Shown here: piece by piece, positions 44,215-53,194 of the stretch
How positions within the stretch are numbered: position 1 is the stretch's first letter
Layout of the letters: each line of letters begins with the position of its first letter
Assembly (NCBI GenBank): GCA_001298545.1
Contig: LJCX01000019.1
Location: forward strand, 62,001-126,000
Reading direction: 5' to 3'
Length of the DNA stretch: 64,000 bases
Source of the DNA: Actinobacteria bacterium OV320
Lineage (GTDB): Bacteria; Actinomycetota; Actinomycetes; Streptomycetales; Streptomycetaceae
The notes under the pieces: generated by a model
What the model was told of the DNA's origin: nothing
Databases searched by the model: none
Seen by the model: the letters and a program-made list of their open reading frames with translations, nothing else
Position numbers and translations under genes: made by a program

Positions 44215-44808
44215 ATGCCCGAAGCCGCGCCCCCGCCCCCACCCGCGTCCCGGCCCCCGTCCCGCCTGCCCCTCGACTGGATCGCCGCCGCCCTGCGCCG
44301 CGAACGCACCCGGGCCGGGCTCTCCCTCTCCGAGCTGGCCAAGCGGGCCGGTATCGCGAAGTCCACGCTGTCCCAGCTGGAGGCGGCGAGCGGCAATCCG
44401 AGCATGGAGACGATCTGGGCGCTGGGCGTGGCGCTGGGCGTGCCGTTCGCCGCGCTCGTCGAGCCGCCGGTGTCGGCGGTCCGGGTGATCCGGGCCGGGG
44501 AGGGTCCCACGGTCGCCTCGGAGCAGGCGCCCTACGTGGCCACTCTGCTGTCGGCCAGCCCGCCGGGCGCGCGGCGGGACATCTATCACCTGCGGGCCGA
44601 GCCCGGCGCGGCGCGGACCTCGGAGCCGCACATTCCGGGCACGGTCGAGCATCTGGTGGTGAGCACGGGGCGGGTGAAGGCGGGGCCCACCGGGGAGACG
44701 GTGGAACTGGAACCGGGGGACTACATGACCTACCGCGGGGATGTGCCGCACTCGTACGAGGCGCTGGCGCCGGGCACGACGTTCGTCCTGGTGATGCAGC
44801 ACGTGTGA
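44215..44808 (+). CDS. XRE-family HTH regulator with cupin domain
   Basis: A 197-residue regulator with HTH at about 25-75 (LRRERTRAGLSLSELAKRAG, STLSQLEAASGNPSMETIWAL) and a small C-terminal cupin barrel (about 115-195, HIPGTVEHLVVSTGRV, ELEPGDYMTYRGDVPHSYEA), a ligand-sensing fold. ATG 44215 has GGAG 8 nt upstream. Divergent from azlCD, so it probably controls that exporter in response to an amino acid or analogue. Confidence 0.9.
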   Translation: MPEAAPPPPPASRPPSRLPLDWIAAALRRERTRAGLSLSELAKRAGIAKSTLSQLEAASGNPSMETIWALGVALGVPFAALVEPPVSAVRVIRAGEGPTVASEQAPYVATLLSASPPGARRDIYHLRAEPGAARTSEPHIPGTVEHLVVSTGRVKAGPTGETVELEPGDYMTYRGDVPHSYEALAPGTTFVLVMQHV

Positions 44809-44877
44809 GCCGGCCGGAGGGCAAGGGGCGGCAGCGGGGGGAGGGGGGCGGCGGGTGACGGCCGCAGGGCAAAGGCA

Positions 44878-44907
44878 GGAGCCCCGTGCCGATCGGCACA
44901 GGGCTCC
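44878..44907. terminator. Hairpin between the XRE-cupin and cold-shock genes
   Basis: GGAGCCCCGTGCCG-AT-CGGCACAGGGCTCC, a 14-bp stem with one mismatch, located 42 bp before the cold-shock stop codon and 70 bp after the convergent regulator. Likely terminator for both transcripts; no strong T-run. Confidence 0.65.
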
Positions 44908-44949
44908 TTGGGTACTGCTCTCAGACTTGCGATCTCAGGGTTCTGAAGA

Positions 44950-45153
44950 TCAGACGGGGGTGACGTTCTCCGCCTGGGGACCCTTCGGGCCCTGCGTCAC
45001 GTCGAAGGAGACCTGCTGGTTCTCCTCGAGCGAGCGGAAACCCTGCGCGTTGATCGCGGAGTAGTGGACGAAGACGTCGGGGCCGCCGCCTTCTTGGGCG
45101 ATGAAGCCAAAGCCCTTTTCGGCGTTGAACCACTTCACGGTTCCGGTAGCCAT
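44950..45153 (-). CDS. Cold-shock protein (CspA family)
   Basis: A 67-residue single cold-shock domain with RNP-1 KGFGFI and RNP-2 DVFVHYSAI, full length for the family. Start is ATG 45153 with a strong AAGGAGGG about 5 nt upstream; the longer frame to 45339 covers the untranslated leader. It should bind single-stranded RNA/DNA and prevent unwanted mRNA structure. Confidence 0.97.
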   Translation of the reverse strand: MATGTVKWFNAEKGFGFIAQEGGGPDVFVHYSAINAQGFRSLEENQQVSFDVTQGPKGPQAENVTPV

Positions 45154-45246
45154 AAGCCCTCCTTGGGCCCAAAGGGTTGCCCTGCTCCAGAACCCTGCAA
45201 GCGTGAAAGCAAGTGCCGCACAACTGCATACGTCTGAAAACGACGA

Positions 45247-45275
45247 GAGCCCGCGGTTACATGCTCCGCAGGCTC
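45247..45275 (-). ncRNA. Leader hairpin of the cold-shock mRNA
   Basis: GAGCCCGCGG (45247-45256), 9 nt, CCGCAGGCTC (45266-45275): a 10-bp stem with one mismatch, about 95 nt upstream of the csp start on the transcribed strand. It could be a structured 5' leader element of the kind that controls cold-shock genes, or a terminator for upstream transcription. Confidence 0.4.
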
Positions 45276-45362
45276 TGTACTGCAAGGGAAACCAAACTGC
45301 AACTTGCGGCGAGCCTAGCATGCAGGCAGCCGAAAGCAATAGAGGTCAAGATCACGTCACCC

Positions 45363-45378
45363 GGATGTTTGAACATCC
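45363..45378. promoter_or_regulatory. Perfect palindrome upstream of mqnA
   Basis: GGATGTT-TG-AACATCC, 7-bp arms, 64 bp before the mqnA GTG, followed by a smaller symmetric GGTC-TT-GACC at 45385-45394. Candidate operator for mqnA; the cognate regulator is unknown. Confidence 0.5.
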
Positions 45379-45429
45379 CCTGAAGGTCTTGACCGAGGGG
45401 GTGGAGTGCCCACGGTATCCGGTGGGGTC

Positions 45430-46290
<861 letters not shown>

Positions 46291-46364
46291 CCACGGCACT
46301 ACGCTGCTGCCGAGTCCTACGGGGCCCCGCCGGGGGCGCCTTTCGGGGGAGAGGTGGACATCCC

Positions 46365-48077
46365 ATGCAGCCGCTCGGAGCAGACGAACCCACGACCGTG
46401 GGCCCCTACCGGCTGCTCGGCCGCCTCGGCGCCGGCGGGATGGGCCGCGTCTATCTGGGCCGCAGCGCCGGCGGCCGCACGGTCGCCGTGAAGATCGTGC
46501 ACCCGCACCTCGCGCTCGACGAGGAGTTCCGCGCCCGCTTCCGGCGCGAGGTCGATTCCGCGCGGCGGGTCGGCGGCGCGTGGACCGCGCCGGTCCTGGA
46601 CGCCGACCCCGAGGCCACGGTGCCGTGGGTCGCCACGGGCTACGCGGCGGGCCCGTCCCTGGCCGCGGCGGTCACCTCCGGCGGCGGACCGCTGCCCGAG
46701 CACTCCGTACGGGTGCTGGGCGCGGGCCTGGCGGAGGCGCTGGGAGCCGTGCACGAACTGGGCCTGGTGCACCGGGACGTGAAGCCGTCCAACGTCCTGC
46801 TGACGGTGGACGGCCCGCTGCTCATCGACTTCGGCATCGCCCGGGCCACCGACGGCACGGCCTCGCTCACCTCGACCGGCGTCTCGGTCGGCTCGCCCGG
46901 CTACATGGCCCCCGAGCAGATCCTCGGCAAGGTCGCCTCCGGCGCGGCCGACGTCTTCTCCCTCGGCGCGGTGCTGGCGTACGCGGCGACCGGGCAGCCC
47001 CCGTTCCCCGGGGACTCGTCGGCCGCCCTCCTCTACAAGGTCGTCCACGAACAGCCCGAGCTGGGCGAGCCGGACAGCGGGCTGCGGGGCGAACTCCGGG
47101 CGGTGGTCGAGGCCTGTCTGTCCAAGGACCCGACCGCCCGGCCGGCCCCCGCCGAGGTGGCCCGGCGGCTCGCCCCCGAGGGCGCGGCCCGGCTGGTGGC
47201 GGGCGGATGGCTGCCGGGTGCGCTCGTGGAGCAACTGGGGCGCAGCGCCGTACAGCTGCTGAACCTGGAGGGGACGGGGGCCGGGGTGGAACCGGCCCTG
47301 TCCGGGCCGGTGGGGTTCAGCAGTCCGGCGGTGACCTCGGGGAAGCCGGCCGTGTCGTTGGGCGAGTTCGGGCCGCCGCCGGTGATGGGCGGGGGCGCCG
47401 TCACCCCGGCGGACCGGCCGCGTCTCGTTCCCGAGCCGAGGGACGCCGAGCCGGCGGCCACCGGCGCGGACCGGCCGGGCAAGGTCTCCGTCACCGTCGC
47501 CGCCACCGCGACTCCGGGAGAGGGCGGGCGCGGACGGCGGCTGAGCTGCACCGTCGCGCTGGCGGTCGCGGGGGCGATGGCGGCGGTCACGGTCGGCTCG
47601 GTGTTCCTGTTCCGCATGCTCCCGGGCGACGACGAACACAACGACGCCTCCGGCAGCGACGCCTACTCCTCGGCGCCGGCGAGCGGTTCGAGTTCCGGCC
47701 CGGCCGCCTCGCAGGCGCCCACCGCGCTCCCGGCCCGCTATGTCGGCACCTGGGAGGGCCAGGGCAGCGGCCTCGGTGGCACGCTCCCGATGGGCACCTT
47801 CCGGGTGACGGTCCAACAGGCCGACGTGGGCGACAAGTTGGGCGAGCTGCGGCAGACCGATGTGCTCGGCGGCAGCTGTCTCGACGTCCTGACGCTGAAA
47901 CAGGTGACGGCGAAGGAGGTCCTCGCCACCTCGGTGGGGTCCAAGAGCAACCACAGCGGCTGCAACCCCGAGGCCCACACGATCCGGCTCACCCCGACCG
48001 GCGACGACCTGACGTACGCGTCGGACAGCGCGGCGGAGGGCAACCCGGTGGCCCGCATGTCGAAGGTCGCACGGTGA
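46365..48077 (+). CDS. Transmembrane Ser/Thr protein kinase (PknB-like)
   Basis: 570 residues from ATG 46365 with GAGAGG about 10 nt upstream. The kinase domain holds the Gly loop LGAGGMGRVYLG, Lys in VAVKIVHPH (about 46), catalytic HRDVKPSN (about 136), DFG (about 155) and the GSPGYMAPEQ activation segment. A Pro/Val-rich juxtamembrane stretch follows, then one helix near 390-412 and an extracellular domain of about 140 residues with WEGQGSGLGG and two Cys, which I do not recognise. There is no PASTA repeat. It likely senses an envelope cue. The next gene overlaps by 4 nt. Confidence 0.92.
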   Translation: MQPLGADEPTTVGPYRLLGRLGAGGMGRVYLGRSAGGRTVAVKIVHPHLALDEEFRARFRREVDSARRVGGAWTAPVLDADPEATVPWVATGYAAGPSLAAAVTSGGGPLPEHSVRVLGAGLAEALGAVHELGLVHRDVKPSNVLLTVDGPLLIDFGIARATDGTASLTSTGVSVGSPGYMAPEQILGKVASGAADVFSLGAVLAYAATGQPPFPGDSSAALLYKVVHEQPELGEPDSGLRGELRAVVEACLSKDPTARPAPAEVARRLAPEGAARLVAGGWLPGALVEQLGRSAVQLLNLEGTGAGVEPALSGPVGFSSPAVTSGKPAVSLGEFGPPPVMGGGAVTPADRPRLVPEPRDAEPAATGADRPGKVSVTVAATATPGEGGRGRRLSCTVALAVAGAMAAVTVGSVFLFRMLPGDDEHNDASGSDAYSSAPASGSSSGPAASQAPTALPARYVGTWEGQGSGLGGTLPMGTFRVTVQQADVGDKLGELRQTDVLGGSCLDVLTLKQVTAKEVLATSVGSKSNHSGCNPEAHTIRLTPTGDDLTYASDSAAEGNPVARMSKVAR

Positions 48078-48664
48078 ACCGGTTCGGTCGCACGGTGGAC
48101 CGGGTCCGGGGCCGGCTCCGATCCCGGGCCGGCTGGGGCATCGCGGGCGGCGTCCTCTTCCTCGCGGCCCTCCTCACCGTCCTGCTGTCCGCCATGGGCC
48201 TGTGGAAATGGTTCGTACGCCGCACGGCACCGGCGCTGGTGGACCTGCCCGGCGGCGGCTGGACGGCCGGCGCGGTGCTCGGGCTGCTGTCGGTGGCCGG
48301 CTGGGCCGGTGGCACCTGGTTCTCCTCCCCGGAACGGAACCGGGACCGCGGCCGCACGCGCCCGGCGCGGGCCGGGCTCGCGATCGGGGGAGCGGTCTGC
48401 TGGACGGTGGCCTTCGGCGCGTTGATGTACGTCCTCGGCGCCCTGCCCGGCCGCAACTGCCGCTCGGGCGCCACGATGTGCGCGTACATCCCGGGCACGG
48501 GCAGCGCGTTCCTCTCCTACGCGGCCACGGCCGCACTGCTCGGCGGGCTCTGGTACCGCCGACGCGGCACGGTCACCGCGGCGCGCCGCGCGGAGGAGCG
48601 GGCCCGGATGAGGAGACTGCGCAAGAAGGGCAAGGGCAGGAGCAGGGCGGCGCGTTCGTCATGA
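48074..48664 (+). CDS. Hypothetical four-helix membrane protein
   Basis: A 196-residue protein with four hydrophobic helices (near 20-42, 60-80, 102-124, 138-158), a Cys-containing loop GRNCRSGATMCAYIPGTG and a strongly basic C-terminal tail (RR/KK clusters). GTG 48074 overlaps the kinase stop (GTGA), so it may be a partner or target of the kinase. Not recognised as a known family. Confidence 0.75.
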   Translation: MNRFGRTVDRVRGRLRSRAGWGIAGGVLFLAALLTVLLSAMGLWKWFVRRTAPALVDLPGGGWTAGAVLGLLSVAGWAGGTWFSSPERNRDRGRTRPARAGLAIGGAVCWTVAFGALMYVLGALPGRNCRSGATMCAYIPGTGSAFLSYAATAALLGGLWYRRRGTVTAARRAEERARMRRLRKKGKGRSRAARSS

Positions 48665-48680
48665 GGCCGCCCCGGAACCC

Positions 48681-49442
48681 ATGGGATCTCTGCCGATGAC
48701 CACACCTCCCGGCGACCTGACGCTGATCACCGTCGCCGCCCTCTGGGGCGCCGTCGCGGGTGCGCTGCTGCCCCGGGCCGTCCACCGGTTCTCCGTACCG
48801 TGGGAGGAGCGGGACGGCGGCTGGCGGGCGACCTGCCCGGCCGGACACCCGATCCGGGGGTGGCTCGGACGGGCCAGGTGCGAACAGTGCGCCGCCACCT
48901 ACGCGTCCGGTGCCGTCGGTCTTCCCCTGCTCACCGCTTTCGTCTGTGCCGCGCTCGCCGCCGCGACCGGTCTGCGGCCCGAACTCGTCGTCTGGCTGCT
49001 GCTCGCGCCCGTCGGGGTGCTGCTGGCCGCCGTCGACCTGCGGGTGCGCCGACTGCCCGATCCGCTCACTCTTCCGCTCGCGGCCGCCGCCCTCGTCCTG
49101 CTGGGCCCGGCCGCCCTGCTGCCAGAGCACGCGGGCGACTGGACGACGGCCCTGCTGGGCGCGCTCGTCCTGGGCGCCGGATATCTCGCGCTCCATCTCG
49201 TCAACCCGGGCGGCATGGCCTACGGAGACGTGAAGCTGGCGCTGTCGACGGGCGCCGTCCTCGGCTGGTACGGCTGGGCGACGGTCATGCTGGGCACGTT
49301 CGCCGCGTTCCTGCTCGGGGCGCTGTACGGCGGTGCCCTGGCCGTCGTGGGACGGGCCGGGCGCAAGACGATGATCGCCTTCGGGCCGTTCATGCTCGCC
49401 GGGACCTTCGCCGGGCTGCTGATCGGTGCGTACGCGGCCTGA
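48681..49442 (+). CDS. Prepilin peptidase, A24 family
   Basis: A 253-residue polytopic aspartic protease that should process type IV prepilin or Tad-type leader peptides. The first catalytic Asp is in AAVDLRVRRLPD (about 118) and the second in MAYGDVKLALS (about 184). The second motif reads A-Y-G-D where the family consensus is G-x-G-D. An N-terminal segment with CPAGHPIRGWLGRARCEQC looks like the four-Cys domain of bifunctional prepilin peptidases. No pilin gene lies in the window. ATG 48681 or 48696 could start it. Confidence 0.85.
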   Translation: MGSLPMTTPPGDLTLITVAALWGAVAGALLPRAVHRFSVPWEERDGGWRATCPAGHPIRGWLGRARCEQCAATYASGAVGLPLLTAFVCAALAAATGLRPELVVWLLLAPVGVLLAAVDLRVRRLPDPLTLPLAAAALVLLGPAALLPEHAGDWTTALLGALVLGAGYLALHLVNPGGMAYGDVKLALSTGAVLGWYGWATVMLGTFAAFLLGALYGGALAVVGRAGRKTMIAFGPFMLAGTFAGLLIGAYAA

Positions 49443-49514
49443 CGTCCGGGTGCCGGGACCGCTGGCGTAGGCTGGTTCGGTCCGCCCACAACCCTTGACG
49501 AAAGGGACCATCCG

Positions 49515-50714
49515 GTGCCCGAGAAGGCCGACCTCCAGTCTGTGCTCGACCGTGCCGCGGACGGCGGGCGGATCACCCCGGAAGAGGCCCTCGACCTCTA
49601 CCGTGACGCCCCCCTGCACGCGCTCGGCGCCGCCGCCGACGCCGTACGCCGCCGGATGTACGCGGGTACCGAGCACATCGCCACGTACATCATCGAGCGG
49701 AACATCAACTACACGAACGTCTGCGTCACGGCGTGCAAGTTCTGCGCCTTCTACGCGGCCCCCAAGGACACCGCCAAGGGCTGGACGCGCGACCTCGACG
49801 ACATCCTGCGGCGGTGCGCCGAGACCGTCGAGCTCGGCGGCACGCAGATCATGTTCCAGGGCGGGCACCACCCGGACTTCGGGGTGGAGTACTACGAGAA
49901 GCACTTCGCCGCCATCAAGGAGGCGTTCCCGCAGCTGGTGATCCACTCGCTGGGAGCGTCCGAGGTCGAGCACATGGCGCGGATCTCGAAGGTGTCCGTC
50001 GAGGAGGCCATCACCCGGATCCACGCCGCCGGCCTCGACTCCTTCGCCGGCGCCGGCGCCGAGCTGCTCCCCGCCCGTCCCCGCAAGGCCATCGCCCCGC
50101 TCAAGGAGTCCGGCGAGCGCTGGCTGGAGATCATGGAGACCGCGCACGGGCTGGGCGTCGAGTCGACGTCCACCATGCTGATGGGCACCGGCGAGACCAA
50201 CACCGAGCGCATCGAGCACCTGCGGATGATCCGTGACGTGCAGGACCGCACGGGCGGCTTCCGGGCCTTCATCCCGTACACGTACCAGCCCGAGAACAAC
50301 CACCTGAAGGGCCGCACCCAGACGACCCTCTTCGAGTACCTGCGGATGATCGCGATCGCCCGGCTGTTCTTCGACAACGTCCGGCACATCCAGGGCTCGT
50401 GGCTGACGACGGGCAAGGAGGTCGGCCAACTCTCCCTGCACTACGGCGCGGACGACCTCGGCTCGATCATGCTGGAGGAGAACGTCGTCTCCTCGGCCGG
50501 CGCCAAGCACCGCTCCAACCGCCTCGAGATCATCGACCTGATCCGCAAGGCGGGCCGGGTCCCGGCCCAGCGCGCGACGACCTACGAGCACCTCCTGGTG
50601 CACGACGACCCGGCGAACGACCCGGTGGACGAGCGGGTCATGTCCCACATCTCGTCGACCGCGATCGCCGGCGGCACCGCGCACCCCGAACTGAAGCTCC
50701 TCGCTTCCAACTAG
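49515..50714 (+). CDS. mqnC: Cyclic dehypoxanthinyl futalosine synthase
   Basis: A 399-residue radical-SAM enzyme that cyclises dehypoxanthinyl futalosine in the menaquinone pathway. The Fe-S motif is CVTACKFC (Cys 70, 74, 77), and the family element YIIERNINYTNVCV precedes it. GTG 49515 has AAAGGGA about 8 nt upstream, and a TAGGCT -10-like box stands at 49467-49472. It resembles MqnE, encoded 28 kb to the left, and the degenerate amidohydrolase follows 7 bp behind. Confidence 0.95.
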   Translation: MPEKADLQSVLDRAADGGRITPEEALDLYRDAPLHALGAAADAVRRRMYAGTEHIATYIIERNINYTNVCVTACKFCAFYAAPKDTAKGWTRDLDDILRRCAETVELGGTQIMFQGGHHPDFGVEYYEKHFAAIKEAFPQLVIHSLGASEVEHMARISKVSVEEAITRIHAAGLDSFAGAGAELLPARPRKAIAPLKESGERWLEIMETAHGLGVESTSTMLMGTGETNTERIEHLRMIRDVQDRTGGFRAFIPYTYQPENNHLKGRTQTTLFEYLRMIAIARLFFDNVRHIQGSWLTTGKEVGQLSLHYGADDLGSIMLEENVVSSAGAKHRSNRLEIIDLIRKAGRVPAQRATTYEHLLVHDDPANDPVDERVMSHISSTAIAGGTAHPELKLLASN

Positions 50715-50721
50715 GGCCCCC

Positions 50722-51330
50722 TTGCTGACGATTCACGCCGACTCCCGGGGCCGTGCCCTGGCCGTCGAGGGAGCCGGGATCGCCGAGGCCGGTCCGCTGG
50801 AGCGGCTCGTCGCCGCGTATCCGTCGGCACGGGTGCGCCGGTGGCCCGGCATCCTGACGCCCGGTCTCGTCAACCCGCACGGCACGGAGTTGCTGGAGGG
50901 GGCCTACCACCCCGACCCGCGCGAGGCCGACGAGCTGGGCACCGAGCCGCTGACCGGGGACGCGCTCACGGCCCTGGCGCCGGACGACGCCCGCTGGGGC
51001 GCGAGCGCCCGGCGCGGGGTGCAGCGCATGCTGGCCCACGGCACGGTCGCGGTGGCCTGCGAGGAACTGCGCCGGCGTACGGTGCGCGACGCCGTGGCCC
51101 GCTCCGGCCTGGCGGTCGTGGACCGGCCCGCGCCGCGCCCCGGCGGGGTGCCCTCGCTGGATCCGTACGCCTGCGGCCTGCCGGTGGAGTTCGCCCCGCC
51201 CCGGGTCCCCGGCTCCCCGGCCCACTTCGCCGTCTTCGACACCCCCGACGAACCCACCCTGGCCGCCCAGGGCGCGGCAACCTGCGTCGCCACGATCATC
51301 AACGGCCGCCTCCTCTACCGCCGCCGCTGA
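50722..51330 (+). CDS. Degenerate amidohydrolase-like (imidazolonepropionase-like) protein
   Basis: A 202-residue protein with a TTG start 7 bp after mqnC and no ribosome site. The N-terminal beta-sandwich and the C-terminal strand (AATCVATIINGRLLYRR) match the composite domain that frames amidohydrolases, and ILTPGLVNPHGTELLEG sits where active enzymes have PGLVN-H-x-H. The HxH metal ligand pair is lost, and the barrel is cut to about 120 residues. It is therefore unlikely to be a metal hydrolase. Full-length relatives deaminate aminofutalosine in some bacteria, so a structural or vestigial link to menaquinone synthesis is possible. Confidence 0.75.
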   Translation: MLTIHADSRGRALAVEGAGIAEAGPLERLVAAYPSARVRRWPGILTPGLVNPHGTELLEGAYHPDPREADELGTEPLTGDALTALAPDDARWGASARRGVQRMLAHGTVAVACEELRRRTVRDAVARSGLAVVDRPAPRPGGVPSLDPYACGLPVEFAPPRVPGSPAHFAVFDTPDEPTLAAQGAATCVATIINGRLLYRRR

Positions 51331-51343
51331 GCCCCACGCCCTC

Positions 51344-51394
51344 TTCAGGGGCGCGGGGAACTGCGCGACCAGCCACAACGGCCCGTCGGCCGGC
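51344..51394. repeat. Streptomyces-type dispersed intergenic repeat
   Basis: A segment beginning TTCAGGGGCGCGGGGAACTG and continuing GCGCGACCAGCCAC. I know this phrase as a frequent intergenic sequence of Streptomyces chromosomes; only one copy is in this window, so the repeat nature rests on knowledge rather than on what is shown here. It lies between convergent genes and may act as a terminator. Confidence 0.6.
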
Positions 51395-51416
51395 ATACGA
51401 CCGAACCTCCCGAGCT

Positions 51417-52457
51417 CTACTCCGAGAACGCCTGCGCGAACGCCCCCGCGCTCTGCGCGACTCCACTGCAATTGGTCAACGCGTCATCCGTGGCGGAGCC
51501 GTCCTCGCACTGCTGGTCGCGGAACGTCGACCACATGGACACCCAGGAGATGCCCTTCTCCACGGCGAACGTCCGCACCTGCGCCGCGTCCGCGAGCGAG
51601 AACGTCTCGTTGTCGACGTCGTTGGTGCCGATCATCGAGGTGAGTGCCATCCCCTTCCAGGCGCCGGCGTCCGTCGTCCCGAAGATCTTCTTGAGCTGCG
51701 CCTGCGCGGCCGTCGCCGAGGTGATCGCGTAGCCGCCCATGTCCCCGGCGTACGACTCGCCGTAGTTCATCGTCATGAGGTTGACGGTGGAGACCTGGAC
51801 GTCGTACTTGTTCGCGGACGCCAGCAGCGCCAGGCTGTCGGCGTCCAGCCCGGAGGGCATCACCGGGAGGGTGAAGGACACTTCGAGGTCCGGGCGCTCC
51901 TCCTGGAGGGCGGCGATCGCCTGGGAACGCAGGGCGACCGAGTCGGAGTCGGTCAGTTCGTCGCCCTCGATGTCGAAGTCGGCCTGGCTGGAGCCGGCCG
52001 CGTCGAGCGCCTCGCCGTACGCCTCCGCGAGTTCGGACACGCTGTCACAGGTGGCCGCCAACTCCTTGCCGGAGGCCCCGCCGAAGGACACACGTGCCGT
52101 GGCGCCCGACTCGGTCAGCGACGAGATACGGGACTTCACGGCGGAGTCGCCGATGGCGTTCGTACCGTTCCATTTCGGCGTACAGCCGCTGCCGCTGGAG
52201 ATGACGAACGCCAGGTTGTACGACGTCGGCGAGCCGGCCGAGTCGTTGTCATCGGCCTCCACCGCGCTCACGTAGGGCGCGTAGGAGGTGCCGGTACTCG
52301 ATGATGTGGCGCTGGGCGATGGTGAGGGACTGTTCGCCTGTTCGCTCTCCGCGGGTGGTGCCGCGTCCGACGTGGTGTCGGACCCCGCGGAGCATCCTGT
52401 AACGGCCAGGGCAAACAGGCAGGTGACCCCGGCCATCGGCATCAGGAAACTCCTCAT
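51417..52457 (-). CDS. GH18 chitinase-like secreted lipoprotein
   Basis: A 346-residue protein with a signal peptide ending in a lipobox VTGC (Cys about 21), a Ser/Pro/Thr linker to about 60, then a small GH18-type TIM barrel. The catalytic DxDxE motif is QADFDIEGDE (about 180), with the upstream strand ARVSFGGASGKEL and downstream VNLMTMNYGES. All fit chitinase-like glycosidases of bacteria that lack a chitin-binding module. ATG 52457 is chosen because it begins the signal peptide; the region before it holds promoter-like inverted repeats. Confidence 0.88.
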   Translation of the reverse strand: MRSFLMPMAGVTCLFALAVTGCSAGSDTTSDAAPPAESEQANSPSPSPSATSSSTGTSYAPYVSAVEADDNDSAGSPTSYNLAFVISSGSGCTPKWNGTNAIGDSAVKSRISSLTESGATARVSFGGASGKELAATCDSVSELAEAYGEALDAAGSSQADFDIEGDELTDSDSVALRSQAIAALQEERPDLEVSFTLPVMPSGLDADSLALLASANKYDVQVSTVNLMTMNYGESYAGDMGGYAITSATAAQAQLKKIFGTTDAGAWKGMALTSMIGTNDVDNETFSLADAAQVRTFAVEKGISWVSMWSTFRDQQCEDGSATDDALTNCSGVAQSAGAFAQAFSE

Positions 52458-52764
52458 TGCGTATGCACCCGCTCTCGTGATTTCTGTCTCAGCATGGAAA
52501 CAAAGTGCGTTTCCCGAATGGAAATGTCTCACAAGTGGGCGGATCGCGCGGGAACAGTGGACACACAGACAGTTCATGGAGGTAACCGCGCAAAAGGTGA
52601 TATCCACCCGCCCAAAAGGGATAATCAACCCTCCCATGACGGGCAGGTGCCGCGCAGGGGATTCGGGGATCTCTCAGGGAAGAGACAGGTTCACCTGTTT
52701 CTCATGGGTCTCTCACAAGCGACGCAGAGTTTGTGCCACATAAAGGCTCTCTAATATCCGTGGA
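52458..52764. promoter_or_regulatory. Divergent promoter region with palindromes
   Basis: 307 bp between the chitinase-like gene and the polysaccharide operon. Seen: GGAAAC-N7-GTTTCC (52496-52514) near the chitinase side; ACAGGT-TC-ACCTGT (52685-52698), a perfect palindrome; TCTCACAAG twice (52527-52535, 52711-52719); and TAATAT (52752-52757), a -10 box 7 nt before the ATG at 52765, implying a leaderless transcript. Confidence 0.55.
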
Positions 52765-53175
52765 ATGCAATCCGAGCCTGCCATCGAAAGCCGTGCCGCT
52801 GCTCGCGGCAGCCGTCGCAGCCGCAAACGTGACGTCGCCTCCGCCGAGGGGCCCGTGTTCGTTGACAACTCCGGGCGCAGGTCCAGGCTGCTGCGCCGGA
52901 TCGGCCTCCTCATGGGGGTCGGCTGTCTTGTGTACGCCGTCGTCCTCGGCGCCGCCTTCATGGGCTGGGGCACCTCCCTGGCCCCGTCCTCCCTGCTGCC
53001 GTTCGGCAACGGAGGCCCGCGCGGCTCCCAGAACTCCGGCCCCGGCGGCGCCCAGCCGCAGGGCGGTATCGGCACCCCGCCCTCGAGGCCCACCGGCAAT
53101 CCGCCCACGGGCGTCGCCACCGGCGAGCCGCCGAGCTCCGCCCCGACCGCGACCGCCTCCGCGGCCGCCTACTGA
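52765..53175 (+). CDS. Small single-pass membrane protein of the polysaccharide operon
   Basis: A 136-residue protein: basic cytoplasmic N-terminus (RRSRKR), one helix at about 45-67 and an extracellular Pro/Gly/Ser-rich tail of low complexity. Not recognised. It precedes the deacetylase-glycosyltransferase gene by 19 bp and is probably co-transcribed, perhaps as an accessory subunit. ATG 52765 is supported by a -10 box 7 nt upstream. Confidence 0.75.
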   Translation: MQSEPAIESRAAARGSRRSRKRDVASAEGPVFVDNSGRRSRLLRRIGLLMGVGCLVYAVVLGAAFMGWGTSLAPSSLLPFGNGGPRGSQNSGPGGAQPQGGIGTPPSRPTGNPPTGVATGEPPSSAPTATASAAAY

Positions 53176-53194
53176 CCGGAGTTCAGCCACTCCC

